Source of the DNA: an uncultured Clostridia bacterium | Lineage (GTDB): Bacteria; Bacillota; Clostridia; Christensenellales; UBA1242 | DNA length: 64,000 nt | Direction: 5' to 3' | NCBI GenBank assembly: GCA_934747775.1 | Contig: CAKVHA010000001.1 | Span: 170,534 to 234,533, forward strand | Part shown: piece after piece, positions 53,794 through 62,628 of the stretch | How positions within the stretch are numbered: the first letter of the stretch is position 1 | How the letters are laid out: every line of letters starts with the position of its first letter | Program-made: the position numbers and the translations under genes | The notes under the pieces: generated by a model | What the model was told of the DNA's origin: nothing | Database searches by the model: none | The model's input: the letters and a program-made list of their open reading frames with translations, nothing else

Positions 53794-56700
53794 TTGGGAA
53801 ATTTTGTACATTTGCACGTTCATACAGAGTTTAGTTTGCTAGATGGCGCAGCGAGAATAGAAAAATTGGTAAAAGTAGCAAAAGAATACGGAATGCCAGC
53901 GTGTGCAATAACCGACCACGGCAATATGTATGGCTGCGTTACTTTTTACGACGCCTGCAAAAAGGCTGGAATAAAACCAATATTTGGCTGCGAGTTTTAT
54001 GTGTGCGACGACCTTACAAACAAAACTGGCAAAACAAAGCTTAACCACCTAGTGCTGTTGGCAAAAAACAGAGAAGGATATTTAAACCTTTGCAAACTAA
54101 ATTCTATTGCTTTTCGTGACGGCTTTTATTACAAACCACGTATCGACCTAAAAGCGCTAGAACAACACGCGGCGGGGGTAGTGTGTTTAAGCGCGTGCTT
54201 GGCTGGTGAAATTCCGCAGCTTATTTTAAAGCGTCAGTACGATGAAGCCGAAAAACAAGTGCGCTGGTACAAAAACTTGTTTGGCGAAGACTTTTACCTA
54301 GAACTTCAAAACCACATGCTTGAAGAGCAGGTGGAAGTAAACCTAAAACTTAAAGAGTACGCAAAAAAATACAACATAAAAACTGTTGCCACCAACGACG
54401 TGCATTACATCTATCGCGAAGATAGTCAAGTGCAAGACGTGTTGATGTGTGTGCAAATGGGCAAAACAATTGACGATCCCGACAGGCTAAAATTTCCTTG
54501 TGACGAGTTTTATTTTAAAACCGCCGAAGAAATGGAAAAAATGTTTCCAAATGACCTAGACGCATTGGAAACAACTTTGGAAATTGCAGATAAATGTAAC
54601 TATTCGTTTAGTGAAGACCATATTGACGAAAACAAATATATGTTCCCAAACTATATTCCGCCAGACGGAAAAAGTTGTGAAGATTATTTAAGAGAATTAG
54701 CCTACGCAGGGCTTAAAAAACGCTATCCAGAAATAACGCAAAAAATTAAGGATAGGGTAGAAAGTGAATTTAACGTTATTATAAAACAAGGTTTTGCACG
54801 ATACTTTTTAACCGTGCAAGACTACATAAATGCGGCAAAAAGTATGGGCATTCCAGTAGGTCCAGGGCGTGGAAGTGGTGCTGGTTCGGTTGTGGCATAC
54901 GCAATTGGAATTACAAACATTGACCCATTTAAATACGACCTACTTTTTGAAAGATTTTTGCACACCGAACGTGTAACAGCTCCCGACTTTGACGTAGACT
55001 TTGCCGATGACCGCAGACAAGAAGTTATTGAATATGTTCGCCGCAAATATGGCGCCGATAAGGTTGTGAAAATATTAACATTTGGCACAATGGCGGCAAA
55101 AAACGCAATAAAAGACGTAGGTCGTGTATTAAAAGTTCCTTACTCACAGCTTGATGTTATTACAAAAGCAATCCCTAATATTCCAGCAAAACATCACGAT
55201 GTTATTAAGAAATGTTTTGGTTTTTATCACCCTAAAGAAGGCGATAAGGACTTTGGCACAAACTACGCGATTCCAGAACTTGTGGAAGCGTACAATAACG
55301 ATAGCGATGTAAAACGCGTAATAGATATTGCTATGAAACTAGAAGGAATGCCAAGGCAGACTTCTACCCACGCGTGCGGTGTAGTTATTGCATGCGACGA
55401 CCTTACAAAGTTTATGCCAATTGCCAGAAACGGTGACGAACTTACAACCCAATATTCGTTTGCCGATATTGAAAGATTAGGTCACCTAAAAATGGACTTT
55501 TTAGGGCTTAGAAACCTAAACGATATTCAAAAATGCATTCAGTACATTAAAGAAAATCACGGCGTAGAAATAGATTTTGATAAACAAAACTACGACGACG
55601 AAAATGTTTACAAACTAATTTCAAGCGGAAACACAAAAGGTATATTCCAAATTGAAAGTGGCGGTTTCCAAAAGTTTATGAAAGAACTTCAACCAACCTG
55701 CCTTGAAGATATTGTGGCCGCTGTGTCGCTATATCGCCCAGGTCCAATGGATAGTATTCCGCGTTATGTAAACAACAAACACCACCCAGAGCAAACAACT
55801 TATGCTCACCCAATTTTGGAGCCAATTTTAAGCGTAACATATGGCTGTATTGTGTATCAAGAGCAAGTTATGAGAATTGTGCAAGATATGGCAGGTTACA
55901 CACTAGGTCAAGCCGATATGGTACGACGTATGATGGGTAAGAAAAAACTAGACGCAATGAGAGCAGAACGTCAGGTTTTCTTGCACGGCAAACCAGCCGA
56001 AAATGGCAGGCCAGCAATTGACGGCGCAATCAAGCGTGGTGTTCCAGAAGATGTTGCAAACGGAATTTGGAACGAAATGGAAACATTTGCTTCTTACGCG
56101 TTTAACAAATCGCACGCCGCAGCATATAGCTATATTACATATCAAACAGCGTACTTAAAAACATATTATGAACCAGAATTTTTAACCAGTTTGCTTAATA
56201 ACCGTATTACAAACTCGGACGAAATTAAAAACTATGTAACATATGCAAAAGAAGAAAAAATTGAAGTTTTGCCACCAGATATAAACCTAAGCGAAACATA
56301 TTTTAGTGTTAAAGACAACAAAATTCGTTTTGGTCTTGCCGCACTTAAAAATGTGGGCATTGGTGTTGTGGATAATATTATTGCAGAACGTAGAGCAAAC
56401 GGACCATTTACTTCAATTTCCGACTTTTTAAACAGACTAGATAGCCAAGCGCACAACAAACGCTGTTTGGAAAGTATGATTTTAAGCGGTGCATTTGATT
56501 GCTTTGGCGTAAAACGTAGCCAACTTATGCAAGTATTCCCTGCAATTGTGGATAAAATTGCGTCCGATAGAAAACGCCAAGCAACAGGGCAATTTAGTAT
56601 GTTTGACGAAGTTTTAAAACAAGACGATATGAATGTAGAGTATCCAAATATTCCAGAGTTTGATAATCAGTTAAAACTAAAACTAGAAAAAGAAGTTGTG

Positions 56701-57360
56701 GGTGTGTATGTTACTGGTCATCCACTTAGCAACTACATAAACAGATTTAGCGACTTTACTTTTACTAGCGATATGATTCAAAAAGACGATGATGAAATTA
56801 TTGATGCCGAAGAAGGCGTAGCCGAAAACACGGTGGACGACTCTGGTCTTGTAGACGGTGCCGAAGTTACTTGTGGCGGACTAGTAACCGAATTTAAAAG
56901 GGTTATAACCAAAAAATCTAATAAAGAAATGGGTATTGTAAAAATAGAAGATTTGTATGGAACAATAGACCTAATGTTGTTTCCAAATGTGTTTGCTAAG
57001 TTTAAAACAATGTGCCCAGTAGATGCACTAATTAGTGTAAAAGGAAAACTTAGTGTTCGCGACGGCGAAGCACCTGTTGTGCTAGTTGACAATATTTCAC
57101 CACTTGTGGGAGAAATAAAACATACTGAAGTTGCGGTTGAAAAACCAAAAACTTTGTATTTAAAGTATGACGTCACAAATCAAAATTTGCACGACAATAT
57201 TTATAATGTGTTATCAAATTTTGCAGGCACAATTCCTGTTATTATTAAATGCGAAGTTACTGGCAAAACCTATAAGCTTAATGTGTTTGTAGACGGCTCG
57301 GATTCTTTGCTAGAAGAATTGCATGCTTTTGTAAAAGATGAGTATATAAAACTACTATAG
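53794..57360 (+). CDS. dnaE: DNA polymerase III alpha subunit
   Basis: Replicative or accessory polymerase. The PHP domain opens with HLHVHTEFSLLDG at residue 6. The catalytic Asp residues are in PDFDVDFADDRR near 397 and probably KMDFLGLRN near 568. GPGRGSGAGSVVAYA near 356 and QTSTHACGVVI near 525 are further family marks. A helix-hairpin-helix region and a C-terminal OB fold (VTCGGLVTEFKRVI near 1028) follow. The length of 1188 is normal for DnaE. The start is TTG, with AAGGGG 10 bases before. Firmicutes usually also have PolC, which is not in this window. Confidence 0.97.
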   Translation: MGNFVHLHVHTEFSLLDGAARIEKLVKVAKEYGMPACAITDHGNMYGCVTFYDACKKAGIKPIFGCEFYVCDDLTNKTGKTKLNHLVLLAKNREGYLNLCKLNSIAFRDGFYYKPRIDLKALEQHAAGVVCLSACLAGEIPQLILKRQYDEAEKQVRWYKNLFGEDFYLELQNHMLEEQVEVNLKLKEYAKKYNIKTVATNDVHYIYREDSQVQDVLMCVQMGKTIDDPDRLKFPCDEFYFKTAEEMEKMFPNDLDALETTLEIADKCNYSFSEDHIDENKYMFPNYIPPDGKSCEDYLRELAYAGLKKRYPEITQKIKDRVESEFNVIIKQGFARYFLTVQDYINAAKSMGIPVGPGRGSGAGSVVAYAIGITNIDPFKYDLLFERFLHTERVTAPDFDVDFADDRRQEVIEYVRRKYGADKVVKILTFGTMAAKNAIKDVGRVLKVPYSQLDVITKAIPNIPAKHHDVIKKCFGFYHPKEGDKDFGTNYAIPELVEAYNNDSDVKRVIDIAMKLEGMPRQTSTHACGVVIACDDLTKFMPIARNGDELTTQYSFADIERLGHLKMDFLGLRNLNDIQKCIQYIKENHGVEIDFDKQNYDDENVYKLISSGNTKGIFQIESGGFQKFMKELQPTCLEDIVAAVSLYRPGPMDSIPRYVNNKHHPEQTTYAHPILEPILSVTYGCIVYQEQVMRIVQDMAGYTLGQADMVRRMMGKKKLDAMRAERQVFLHGKPAENGRPAIDGAIKRGVPEDVANGIWNEMETFASYAFNKSHAAAYSYITYQTAYLKTYYEPEFLTSLLNNRITNSDEIKNYVTYAKEEKIEVLPPDINLSETYFSVKDNKIRFGLAALKNVGIGVVDNIIAERRANGPFTSISDFLNRLDSQAHNKRCLESMILSGAFDCFGVKRSQLMQVFPAIVDKIASDRKRQATGQFSMFDEVLKQDDMNVEYPNIPEFDNQLKLKLEKEVVGVYVTGHPLSNYINRFSDFTFTSDMIQKDDDEIIDAEEGVAENTVDDSGLVDGAEVTCGGLVTEFKRVITKKSNKEMGIVKIEDLYGTIDLMLFPNVFAKFKTMCPVDALISVKGKLSVRDGEAPVVLVDNISPLVGEIKHTEVAVEKPKTLYLKYDVTNQNLHDNIYNVLSNFAGTIPVIIKCEVTGKTYKLNVFVDGSDSLLEELHAFVKDEYIKLL

Positions 57361-57368
57361 GAGAATAT

Positions 57369-58337
57369 ATGGAAAGATTAGGAATTATTTGTAGCGGTGG
57401 CGATAGTCAAGGTATGAATGCGTGTATAAAAACAATTGTTAACATTTGCACCACGCACAATATTTTGCCTATTGGCATAAGGCGCGGCTACCAAGGTCTT
57501 ATTGAAAACGATATGATGTTTTTAACAAACGAAATGGTAGAAAACATAGATAATTTGGGCGGTTGCTACATTAAAGTGTCACGAAGTAAGGACTTTATGA
57601 CAAAAAGTGGGCTCAACACTGCAATTACTAATTTAAACAAAGCACAAATAGACGCTGTTGTTGTTGTTGGTGGCGAGGGTAGTTTTAAGGGTGCTGCAAG
57701 TTTGGTTAAAAACGGAATTAATGTTATTTGTATTCCTGCCACTGTTGACAATGATTTGTTTTACACCGATATGTGTTTGGGGTTTGACACCGCAGTAAAC
57801 AATGCGGTTAATGCCATAGACAATATTAGACAAACAATGGAAGCCAATGACCGTGCTTTAATTGTGGAAACAATGGGTCGTGAGTGTGGGGCAATTACTA
57901 TGAGTACGGCGCTAGCAACTACTGCAAATGCGGTTGCTACTAAAGAGTTAAAAACGGAAATAAAGGATATTGTAAAAGATGTAAAACACGCACTAGAAAT
58001 TGGCGTGAGTAGTCCGCTAATAATATCCACCGAAAACCAAAAGTTTAGCATAGACGATATTAAAAACCAACTTGAAAAAACACTTGGAATAGTGTGTCGT
58101 GCTTGCAAACTAGGGTACATTCAACGTGGCGGAGCTCCAACAGTGACCGACCGTAACCTTGCCATTAAATATGGCATAACAGCTGTGGAAGCTGCGTTGC
58201 AAGGAAAGTTTGGTATAGCTATTGGAGTAAAAAACAATCAAATTGTTTTAGTGCCTATTGATGTAGCAAATTCTACACCACGCAATTTAGATTTGTCACC
58301 ATATTTTGCACTTAAAAAACTTTACAACTGCAAATAG
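57369..58337 (+). CDS. pfkA: 6-phosphofructokinase, with unusual active-site residues
   Basis: Phosphorylates fructose 6-phosphate in glycolysis. The N-terminal loop reads GGDSQGMNACIK from residue 10, with Gln at position 14 where GGDAPGMN has Pro. The Mg-binding stretch is GGEGS at 101-105, with Glu103 where Asp is standard. The catalytic Asp127 and Asp129 are in place (PATVDND), as are Arg72, MGRECG and GYIQRGGAPTVTDR. Gly104 rather than Asp suggests ATP, not pyrophosphate, as donor. It starts eight bases after dnaE with AGGAG before the ATG. Confidence 0.93.
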   Translation: MERLGIICSGGDSQGMNACIKTIVNICTTHNILPIGIRRGYQGLIENDMMFLTNEMVENIDNLGGCYIKVSRSKDFMTKSGLNTAITNLNKAQIDAVVVVGGEGSFKGAASLVKNGINVICIPATVDNDLFYTDMCLGFDTAVNNAVNAIDNIRQTMEANDRALIVETMGRECGAITMSTALATTANAVATKELKTEIKDIVKDVKHALEIGVSSPLIISTENQKFSIDDIKNQLEKTLGIVCRACKLGYIQRGGAPTVTDRNLAIKYGITAVEAALQGKFGIAIGVKNNQIVLVPIDVANSTPRNLDLSPYFALKKLYNCK

Positions 58338-58376
58338 AAAAAATTAGGATAATATATAATAATTTTAAATAATATC

Positions 58377-58405
58377 TTTACAAATTAAATTAATAGTGAT
58401 AAAAT
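58377..58405 (+). promoter_or_regulatory. Possible typA promoter, upstream of a terminator
   Basis: TTTACA (58377-58382) and TAAAAT (58400-58405) are 17 bases apart. The predicted start point is about 15 bases before the hairpin at 58427. Confidence 0.4.
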
Positions 58406-58426
58406 TACACAGTAAATTTTTAATGA

Positions 58427-58459
58427 AAACTAAACTAAATTTGGTTTAGTTTTTTTAAT
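58427..58459 (+). terminator. Terminator directly before typA
   Basis: AAACTAAAC (58427-58435) and GTTTAGTTT (58444-58452) pair around an 8-base loop, with a T run. It ends 14 bases before the typA ATG. It could simply end the dnaE-pfkA transcript, or act as an attenuator. Confidence 0.75.
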
Positions 58460-58472
58460 GAGGTAAATTAGT

Positions 58473-60305
58473 ATGGAAAGAAATGTAAGAAATGTTGCTA
58501 TTATCGCCCACGTTGACCACGGCAAAACCAGCCTTGTAAACGAAATGTTGAAACAAGGTGGCGTGTTTAGAGATAATCAAGATGTTGCCGACCGCGTTAT
58601 GGATAGCAATGCACTAGAAAAAGAAAGAGGAATTACAATACTTAGTAAAAACACCGCAATCAAGTTTGGAGATGTTAAAATTAATGTTGTAGACACCCCA
58701 GGTCACGCCGATTTTGGTGGCGAAGTAGAGCGTGTGTTAAAAATGGTTGATGGCGTAATTTTGGTTGTTGATGCGTACGAGGGACCTATGCCACAAACTC
58801 GTTTTGTGCTAGAAAAAGCGCTAGAGCTTAACCACAAAGTTATTGTTGTCGTAAACAAAATAGATAAAAAAGACGCTCGTGTTAAAGAAGTTATTGACGA
58901 AGTTTTGGAACTATTTTTGGAACTTAATGCAAATGACGAACAACTTAATAGTCCTTTTGTGTTCTGTTCGTGTCGTTTGGGTGTTGCTAGCCTAGACCCA
59001 GACAAATTGGGAACAGACTTTAAGCCACTTTTACAAAAAATTGTTGATTACATTCCTGCTCCTACTGGCGACCTTAACGCGCCATTTAGTATGCTAGTTA
59101 GCTCCACCGAGCAAAATGACTTTTTGGGTAAACTTGCAATTGGAAAAGTTGAAACAGGCACAATTCAAATAAACGACAATGCCGAAGTTTTAAACTATCA
59201 CGATCCAGAAAGAAAGTTGAGTTTTAAAATTGTAAATATGTTTCAATTTGAAGGATTAAAACGTATTCCAGTAACAAAAGCCGAAGTTGGCGATATTGTT
59301 TGTATTGCAGGTAATAGCGAAGTTACTATTGGTGATACAATTTGTGCAAAAGGATATGGCAAACCTATTCCGTTTGTAAAAATTAGCGAGCCTAGTGTTG
59401 AAATGACCTTTATGGTTAATAATAGCCCATTTGCAGGCAAAGAAGGCAAGTATTGTACTAGCCGCCACTTAAAAGAACGCCTAGAAAAAGAAGCAGTTAA
59501 AGACCTTTCACTTCGCGTTTTGCCTACCGATAGTGCCGATAGTTTTAGAGTACTAGGTCGTGGCGAAATGCACATTTCAATACTAATTGAAAATATGCGT
59601 CGTGATGGTTATGAGTTTCAAGTTAGTATGCCAAAAGTTTTGTTTAAAGAAATAGACGGCAAAAAATATGAACCTATCGATAAGTTTGTTGCCGATGTTC
59701 CAGAAGATTGCGTGGGAGCTGTTATGAGCGAACTTGGCAAACGTAAAGCCGACCTTGTTAGTATGACCAATCACGGAAACCGTATTCGTTTGGAATTTTT
59801 AATTCCTTCACGCGGACTATTTGGATACAAGAGCCAGTTTTTAACAGATACTCGTGGTGAAGGTATTATGAGTAGCATTTTCTACGAATATCAACCATAC
59901 AAAGGAAACATCGAACGCCGTAACTATGGTGCGCTTATCGCATTCGAAACAGGCGAAGCTGTTCAATATGGACTATTCAACACTCAAGAACGTGGCAGAC
60001 TGCTAATAACCACTGGTGAAAAAGTTTACGGCGGTATGATTGTTGGTATGAACCCTAAGGGTGTTGATATTGTGGTTAATGTTTGCAAGAAAAAACAACT
60101 TACAAATATGCGTAGTAGTGCAGCTGATGAAGCTTTAAGACTAGAACCTATTAAAAAACTTACTCTTGAAGAATGTCTTGAATTTTTAAATGACGACGAA
60201 CTTTTGGAAGTTACACCAAAGAGCTTGCGTCTTCGCAAAATTATTCTTGACCACACACTTCGTGGCAGAGAAGACTTTAAACGTAAACACGCCGAAGAAG
60301 AATAA
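58473..60305 (+). CDS. typA: Ribosome-associated GTPase TypA/BipA
   Basis: Translation GTPase linked to ribosome assembly and stress growth. G1 is AHVDHGKTS near residue 12, G3 is DTPGHADFGG near 74, and NKIDKKDA near 129. The EF-G-like domain III and V and the BipA-specific end (RRKADLVSM- and SRGLFGYKSQFLTDTRGEG-type stretches near 430-460) follow. The 610-residue length is normal. GAGG lies before the ATG. It is preceded by a terminator hairpin within the likely leader. Confidence 0.97.
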   Translation: MERNVRNVAIIAHVDHGKTSLVNEMLKQGGVFRDNQDVADRVMDSNALEKERGITILSKNTAIKFGDVKINVVDTPGHADFGGEVERVLKMVDGVILVVDAYEGPMPQTRFVLEKALELNHKVIVVVNKIDKKDARVKEVIDEVLELFLELNANDEQLNSPFVFCSCRLGVASLDPDKLGTDFKPLLQKIVDYIPAPTGDLNAPFSMLVSSTEQNDFLGKLAIGKVETGTIQINDNAEVLNYHDPERKLSFKIVNMFQFEGLKRIPVTKAEVGDIVCIAGNSEVTIGDTICAKGYGKPIPFVKISEPSVEMTFMVNNSPFAGKEGKYCTSRHLKERLEKEAVKDLSLRVLPTDSADSFRVLGRGEMHISILIENMRRDGYEFQVSMPKVLFKEIDGKKYEPIDKFVADVPEDCVGAVMSELGKRKADLVSMTNHGNRIRLEFLIPSRGLFGYKSQFLTDTRGEGIMSSIFYEYQPYKGNIERRNYGALIAFETGEAVQYGLFNTQERGRLLITTGEKVYGGMIVGMNPKGVDIVVNVCKKKQLTNMRSSAADEALRLEPIKKLTLEECLEFLNDDELLEVTPKSLRLRKIILDHTLRGREDFKRKHAEEE

Positions 60306-60339
60306 TATAAAATTGGCTAAACACCAATATAATGTTATA

Positions 60340-60374
60340 AAAAAACACATCAGTAATTTTGATGTGTTTTTTTG
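60340..60374 (+). terminator. typA terminator
   Basis: AAAACACATCA and TGATGTGTTTT pair over 11 bases and a T run follows. Confidence 0.87.
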
Positions 60375-60381
60375 TTTTTTG

Positions 60382-60397
60382 TGATATAATTACAATA
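60382..60397 (+). promoter_or_regulatory. Extended -10 promoter placing the start at the ATG (leaderless)
   Basis: TGATATAAT ends at 60390, and the ATG is at 60397. A start 6-7 bases after the -10 falls on the ATG. No ribosome site lies between the terminator T run and the ATG. No good -35 is seen. Confidence 0.6.
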
Positions 60398-61170
60398 TGG
60401 AAAACCTAAACAATATAGAAAAAACACTTAAATATTATGAACTATTAATGGTTAGAAATCTAAACGACATAAAAAACTGCGAGTTGCCAAGCGGTTTTAA
60501 ATTTGTTTTTTGGGATAGTGACGATTGCTTAAACGATTGGATTAATATCCACACAGAAACAGGCGAGTTTTGTTCGCTAAATGAAGCAAACGAAATTTTT
60601 CATCAGTTTTATGACGGCTTTTATGACCAGCTTTCTAAAAGATGTTTGTTTGTTGTGGATAAAAACAATGTTAAGGTGGCAACTGCAACAATTTCACCTG
60701 CAAATGAATATGGCTATGATTGTGTAATAGATTGGTTTGCCGTAAGCCCTAAAGCACAGGGATTAAAATTATCAAAACCGCTTTTATATAAAACACTGCA
60801 AACGGCAAAAGATTTGGGCTACAATAAAATCTTGTTGCACACCCAAACCCACACTTGGCTTGCTGCAAAAATATATTTGGTTTGTGGTTTTGAGCCTTTT
60901 ATGACAACGGACAATTTAGGTTGGGATATTTTAAAGACCATAACCAATCACCCAGCACTTAAAAATTTTAAAACACTAAAAAAACAAGATTTGTTTGATG
61001 CGCTGATTGTTAAAATAAAACAAAAGCTTGACACATTGCATTCAAACTACACATATAGTGTGTGGTATATTAATGGCAGAAACGATGTTTTTGTTAAGGA
61101 AGGCAATAAGTATTTTAAGTATTTGTTTAAGTTAAACAACAACACAATTACATTAGAAAAAGTTGAGTAA
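60397..61170 (+). CDS. GNAT-domain protein (257 residues), probably leaderless
   Basis: A GNAT fold lies in the middle: LFVVDKNNVKVATATISP near 86, a strand DCVIDWFAV, then PKAQGLKLSKPLLYKTL, which stands for the acetyl-CoA loop, and GYNKILLHTQTHTWLAAKIYL near 145, followed by CGFEPF. The first 50 and last 70 residues are not part of it and are unknown. Substrate cannot be assigned. The transcript seems to begin at or next to the ATG. It converges on the LRR gene across a two-way terminator. Confidence 0.8.
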   Translation: MENLNNIEKTLKYYELLMVRNLNDIKNCELPSGFKFVFWDSDDCLNDWINIHTETGEFCSLNEANEIFHQFYDGFYDQLSKRCLFVVDKNNVKVATATISPANEYGYDCVIDWFAVSPKAQGLKLSKPLLYKTLQTAKDLGYNKILLHTQTHTWLAAKIYLVCGFEPFMTTDNLGWDILKTITNHPALKNFKTLKKQDLFDALIVKIKQKLDTLHSNYTYSVWYINGRNDVFVKEGNKYFKYLFKLNNNTITLEKVE

Positions 61171-61199
61171 AAAAAACGACCACAGGGTCGTTTTTTTTA
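61170..61199. terminator. Two-way terminator between GNAT and LRR genes
   Basis: AAAAAACGACC and GGTCGTTTTTT pair over 11 bases with a 4-base loop and A/T runs on both sides. It overlaps the LRR gene's end. Confidence 0.88.
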
Positions 61200-62108
61200 T
61201 AGGGTTGGTTTTTGTTTTGTGTCGGGGGTTTTCTTAAATGCAGTTTTTGGGGATTTGCGTTTTTGAGTAAGATATTTTAGCATTTGTGAAGTAGTAGGGG
61301 AGTCTATAATTTGTTTGGCTTTTCTGCATCTTTTTTCAATAGGTGTTTCGCTAAATGCGTTTGCTCCAATAGATTTGATGTTGGATTTGTTTTTGCTCAT
61401 ATGCTTTATTTTTGTTAGGTTTTCACAATCGCAAAATGTTTCTTTTCCAATTATTGTAGGGGTGATAATTTTAACTTCTTTTAGTTTGTCGCACCCTTCA
61501 AAAGCTCCGTCGCCTAGGAAAACTGTGTTTGTTTTTTGTGGTTCGTCTGGTTTTGGTTCTAGCACTTTCTTTGTATATTTTTGCTCTTTGCCGTAGCCGT
61601 TGTGAACAATCACTTTTTCAAAAGCGGTGTCCGAAAATGCGTCTATTCCCACCGATTTTATGTCGGTTGCAATTATGCACACGTTTTCAGGGAAAACCAT
61701 TTTTGCTTTCATATTGCCGTTTTCGTCTTTTTCATAAACAAGCGTTCCGGTGGAGTATGGCACAAAGGTTTTTAGGTTTGTACAACCTGAAAAGCAGCAG
61801 TCTGGTATGCGGGTTAGATTTTTGTAAACAACTGTTTCTAGGTGTGGAAAATTTTCTAGCGCGCCACTTTCTAAAATGTCTGTTTCCTTTTTCTTTTTGT
61901 CCACAACTTTAACTGCTGGAGCAAAATTTTCATCGTATTCTAGCACCAAAAATTTAAGTTTGTCCTTAATTTCACTAAAAGAGTCTTTGGTGATTGGTTT
62001 GTTGTCCCAGCCTTTCACAAATTTGCCTTCGCTACATAGTTTTTCAAGCTGTCCGCTGCTAAGGTTTGATAGTTTTACTTTATATACTTCGTCTTTTTTG
62101 TATATCAT
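61197..62108 (-). CDS. BspA-type leucine-rich-repeat protein, cytoplasmic
   Basis: Contains LRR_5-like repeats such as ALENFPHLETVVYKNLTRIPDCCFSGCTNLK near 85 and GAFEGCDKLKEVKIITPTIIG near 212, with another at GANAFSETPIEK. The repeat surface usually binds proteins. No signal peptide or anchor is seen, unlike most BspA proteins, so it may act inside the cell. Its end is basic and Lys/Thr/Pro-rich. AAGGAAC lies some bases before the ATG. It has its own promoter, back to back with that of rpsF. Confidence 0.82.
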   Translation of the reverse strand: MIYKKDEVYKVKLSNLSSGQLEKLCSEGKFVKGWDNKPITKDSFSEIKDKLKFLVLEYDENFAPAVKVVDKKKKETDILESGALENFPHLETVVYKNLTRIPDCCFSGCTNLKTFVPYSTGTLVYEKDENGNMKAKMVFPENVCIIATDIKSVGIDAFSDTAFEKVIVHNGYGKEQKYTKKVLEPKPDEPQKTNTVFLGDGAFEGCDKLKEVKIITPTIIGKETFCDCENLTKIKHMSKNKSNIKSIGANAFSETPIEKRCRKAKQIIDSPTTSQMLKYLTQKRKSPKTAFKKTPDTKQKPTL

Positions 62109-62139
62109 TATATTGTTGTTCCTTTTAATTGGTAAATTT

Positions 62140-62167
62140 ATTATATCACTTAAGTAAAATTTTTCAA
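62140..62167 (-). promoter_or_regulatory. LRR gene promoter with extended -10
   Basis: On the minus strand TTGAAA (62162-62167) and TATAAT (62140-62145) are 16 bases apart, preceded by TGA. Confidence 0.6.
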
Positions 62168-62185
62168 TAGTTATTTAAAATACTC

Positions 62186-62214
62186 TTGCAAAAAAATTAT
62201 TAATTTGTTATAAT
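62186..62214 (+). promoter_or_regulatory. Promoter of the rpsF-ssb-rpsR operon
   Basis: TTGCAA (62186-62191) and TATAAT (62209-62214) are 17 bases apart. Confidence 0.72.
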
Positions 62215-62219
62215 GTTGC

Positions 62220-62262
62220 CGATAAGAAATTATCTACTTGCTTTTTAAATAAAGCCGTATAG
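62220..62262 (+). promoter_or_regulatory. Candidate S6:S18 autoregulatory leader
   Basis: GCTTT (62240-62244) and AAAGC (62251-62255) form a hairpin; CTA (62234-62236) and TAG (62260-62262) can close it below, leaving CTT opposite CGTA. The 3' side reads GCCG, fitting the CCG feature bound by the S6:S18 dimer in known leaders. A GATAA-GAAA-TTATC hairpin lies just before it (62221-62234). The AAGGAGG ribosome site follows. Confidence 0.45.
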
Positions 62263-62282
62263 TCCATAAGGAGGTAAATTGT

Positions 62283-62600
62283 ATGAATAGATATGAACTT
62301 TTAACAATCATTAGTGCTAACATTACTGATGAAGAAAAAGAAAATGTTGTTAATAAATATTCTGCTATGATGCAAGCCGATGGTGGCAAACTTATTAATG
62401 TTAATAAGTGGGGAGTTAAAAAACTTGCTTACCCTATTAACTACAAAAAAGAAGGCTACTATGTTTTGTATGAATTCGAAGCTAAAGCTCAAGTTCCTGC
62501 AAAGATAAGCGCATTAATGAATATTGATGAAAACGTTTTGAGAAGTCTTTGCTTGAAAAAAGAAGTTGAAGAAGTTAAAGAATCAAATAAAGCCGAATAA
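62283..62600 (+). CDS. rpsF: 30S ribosomal protein S6
   Basis: Small-subunit protein that binds with S18 at the platform of the 30S subunit. YELLTIISANITDEEKENVV opens the protein, and WGVKKLAYPINYKKEGYYVLYEF near 42 is diagnostic. The length of 105 is normal. AAGGAGG lies eight bases before the ATG. First gene of the rpsF-ssb-rpsR operon, a conserved order in Firmicutes; gaps to the next genes are 28 and 23 bases. Confidence 0.98.
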   Translation: MNRYELLTIISANITDEEKENVVNKYSAMMQADGGKLINVNKWGVKKLAYPINYKKEGYYVLYEFEAKAQVPAKISALMNIDENVLRSLCLKKEVEEVKESNKAE

Positions 62601-62628
62601 TTAGGCAAAAGTTTTAAGGAGAAATACT

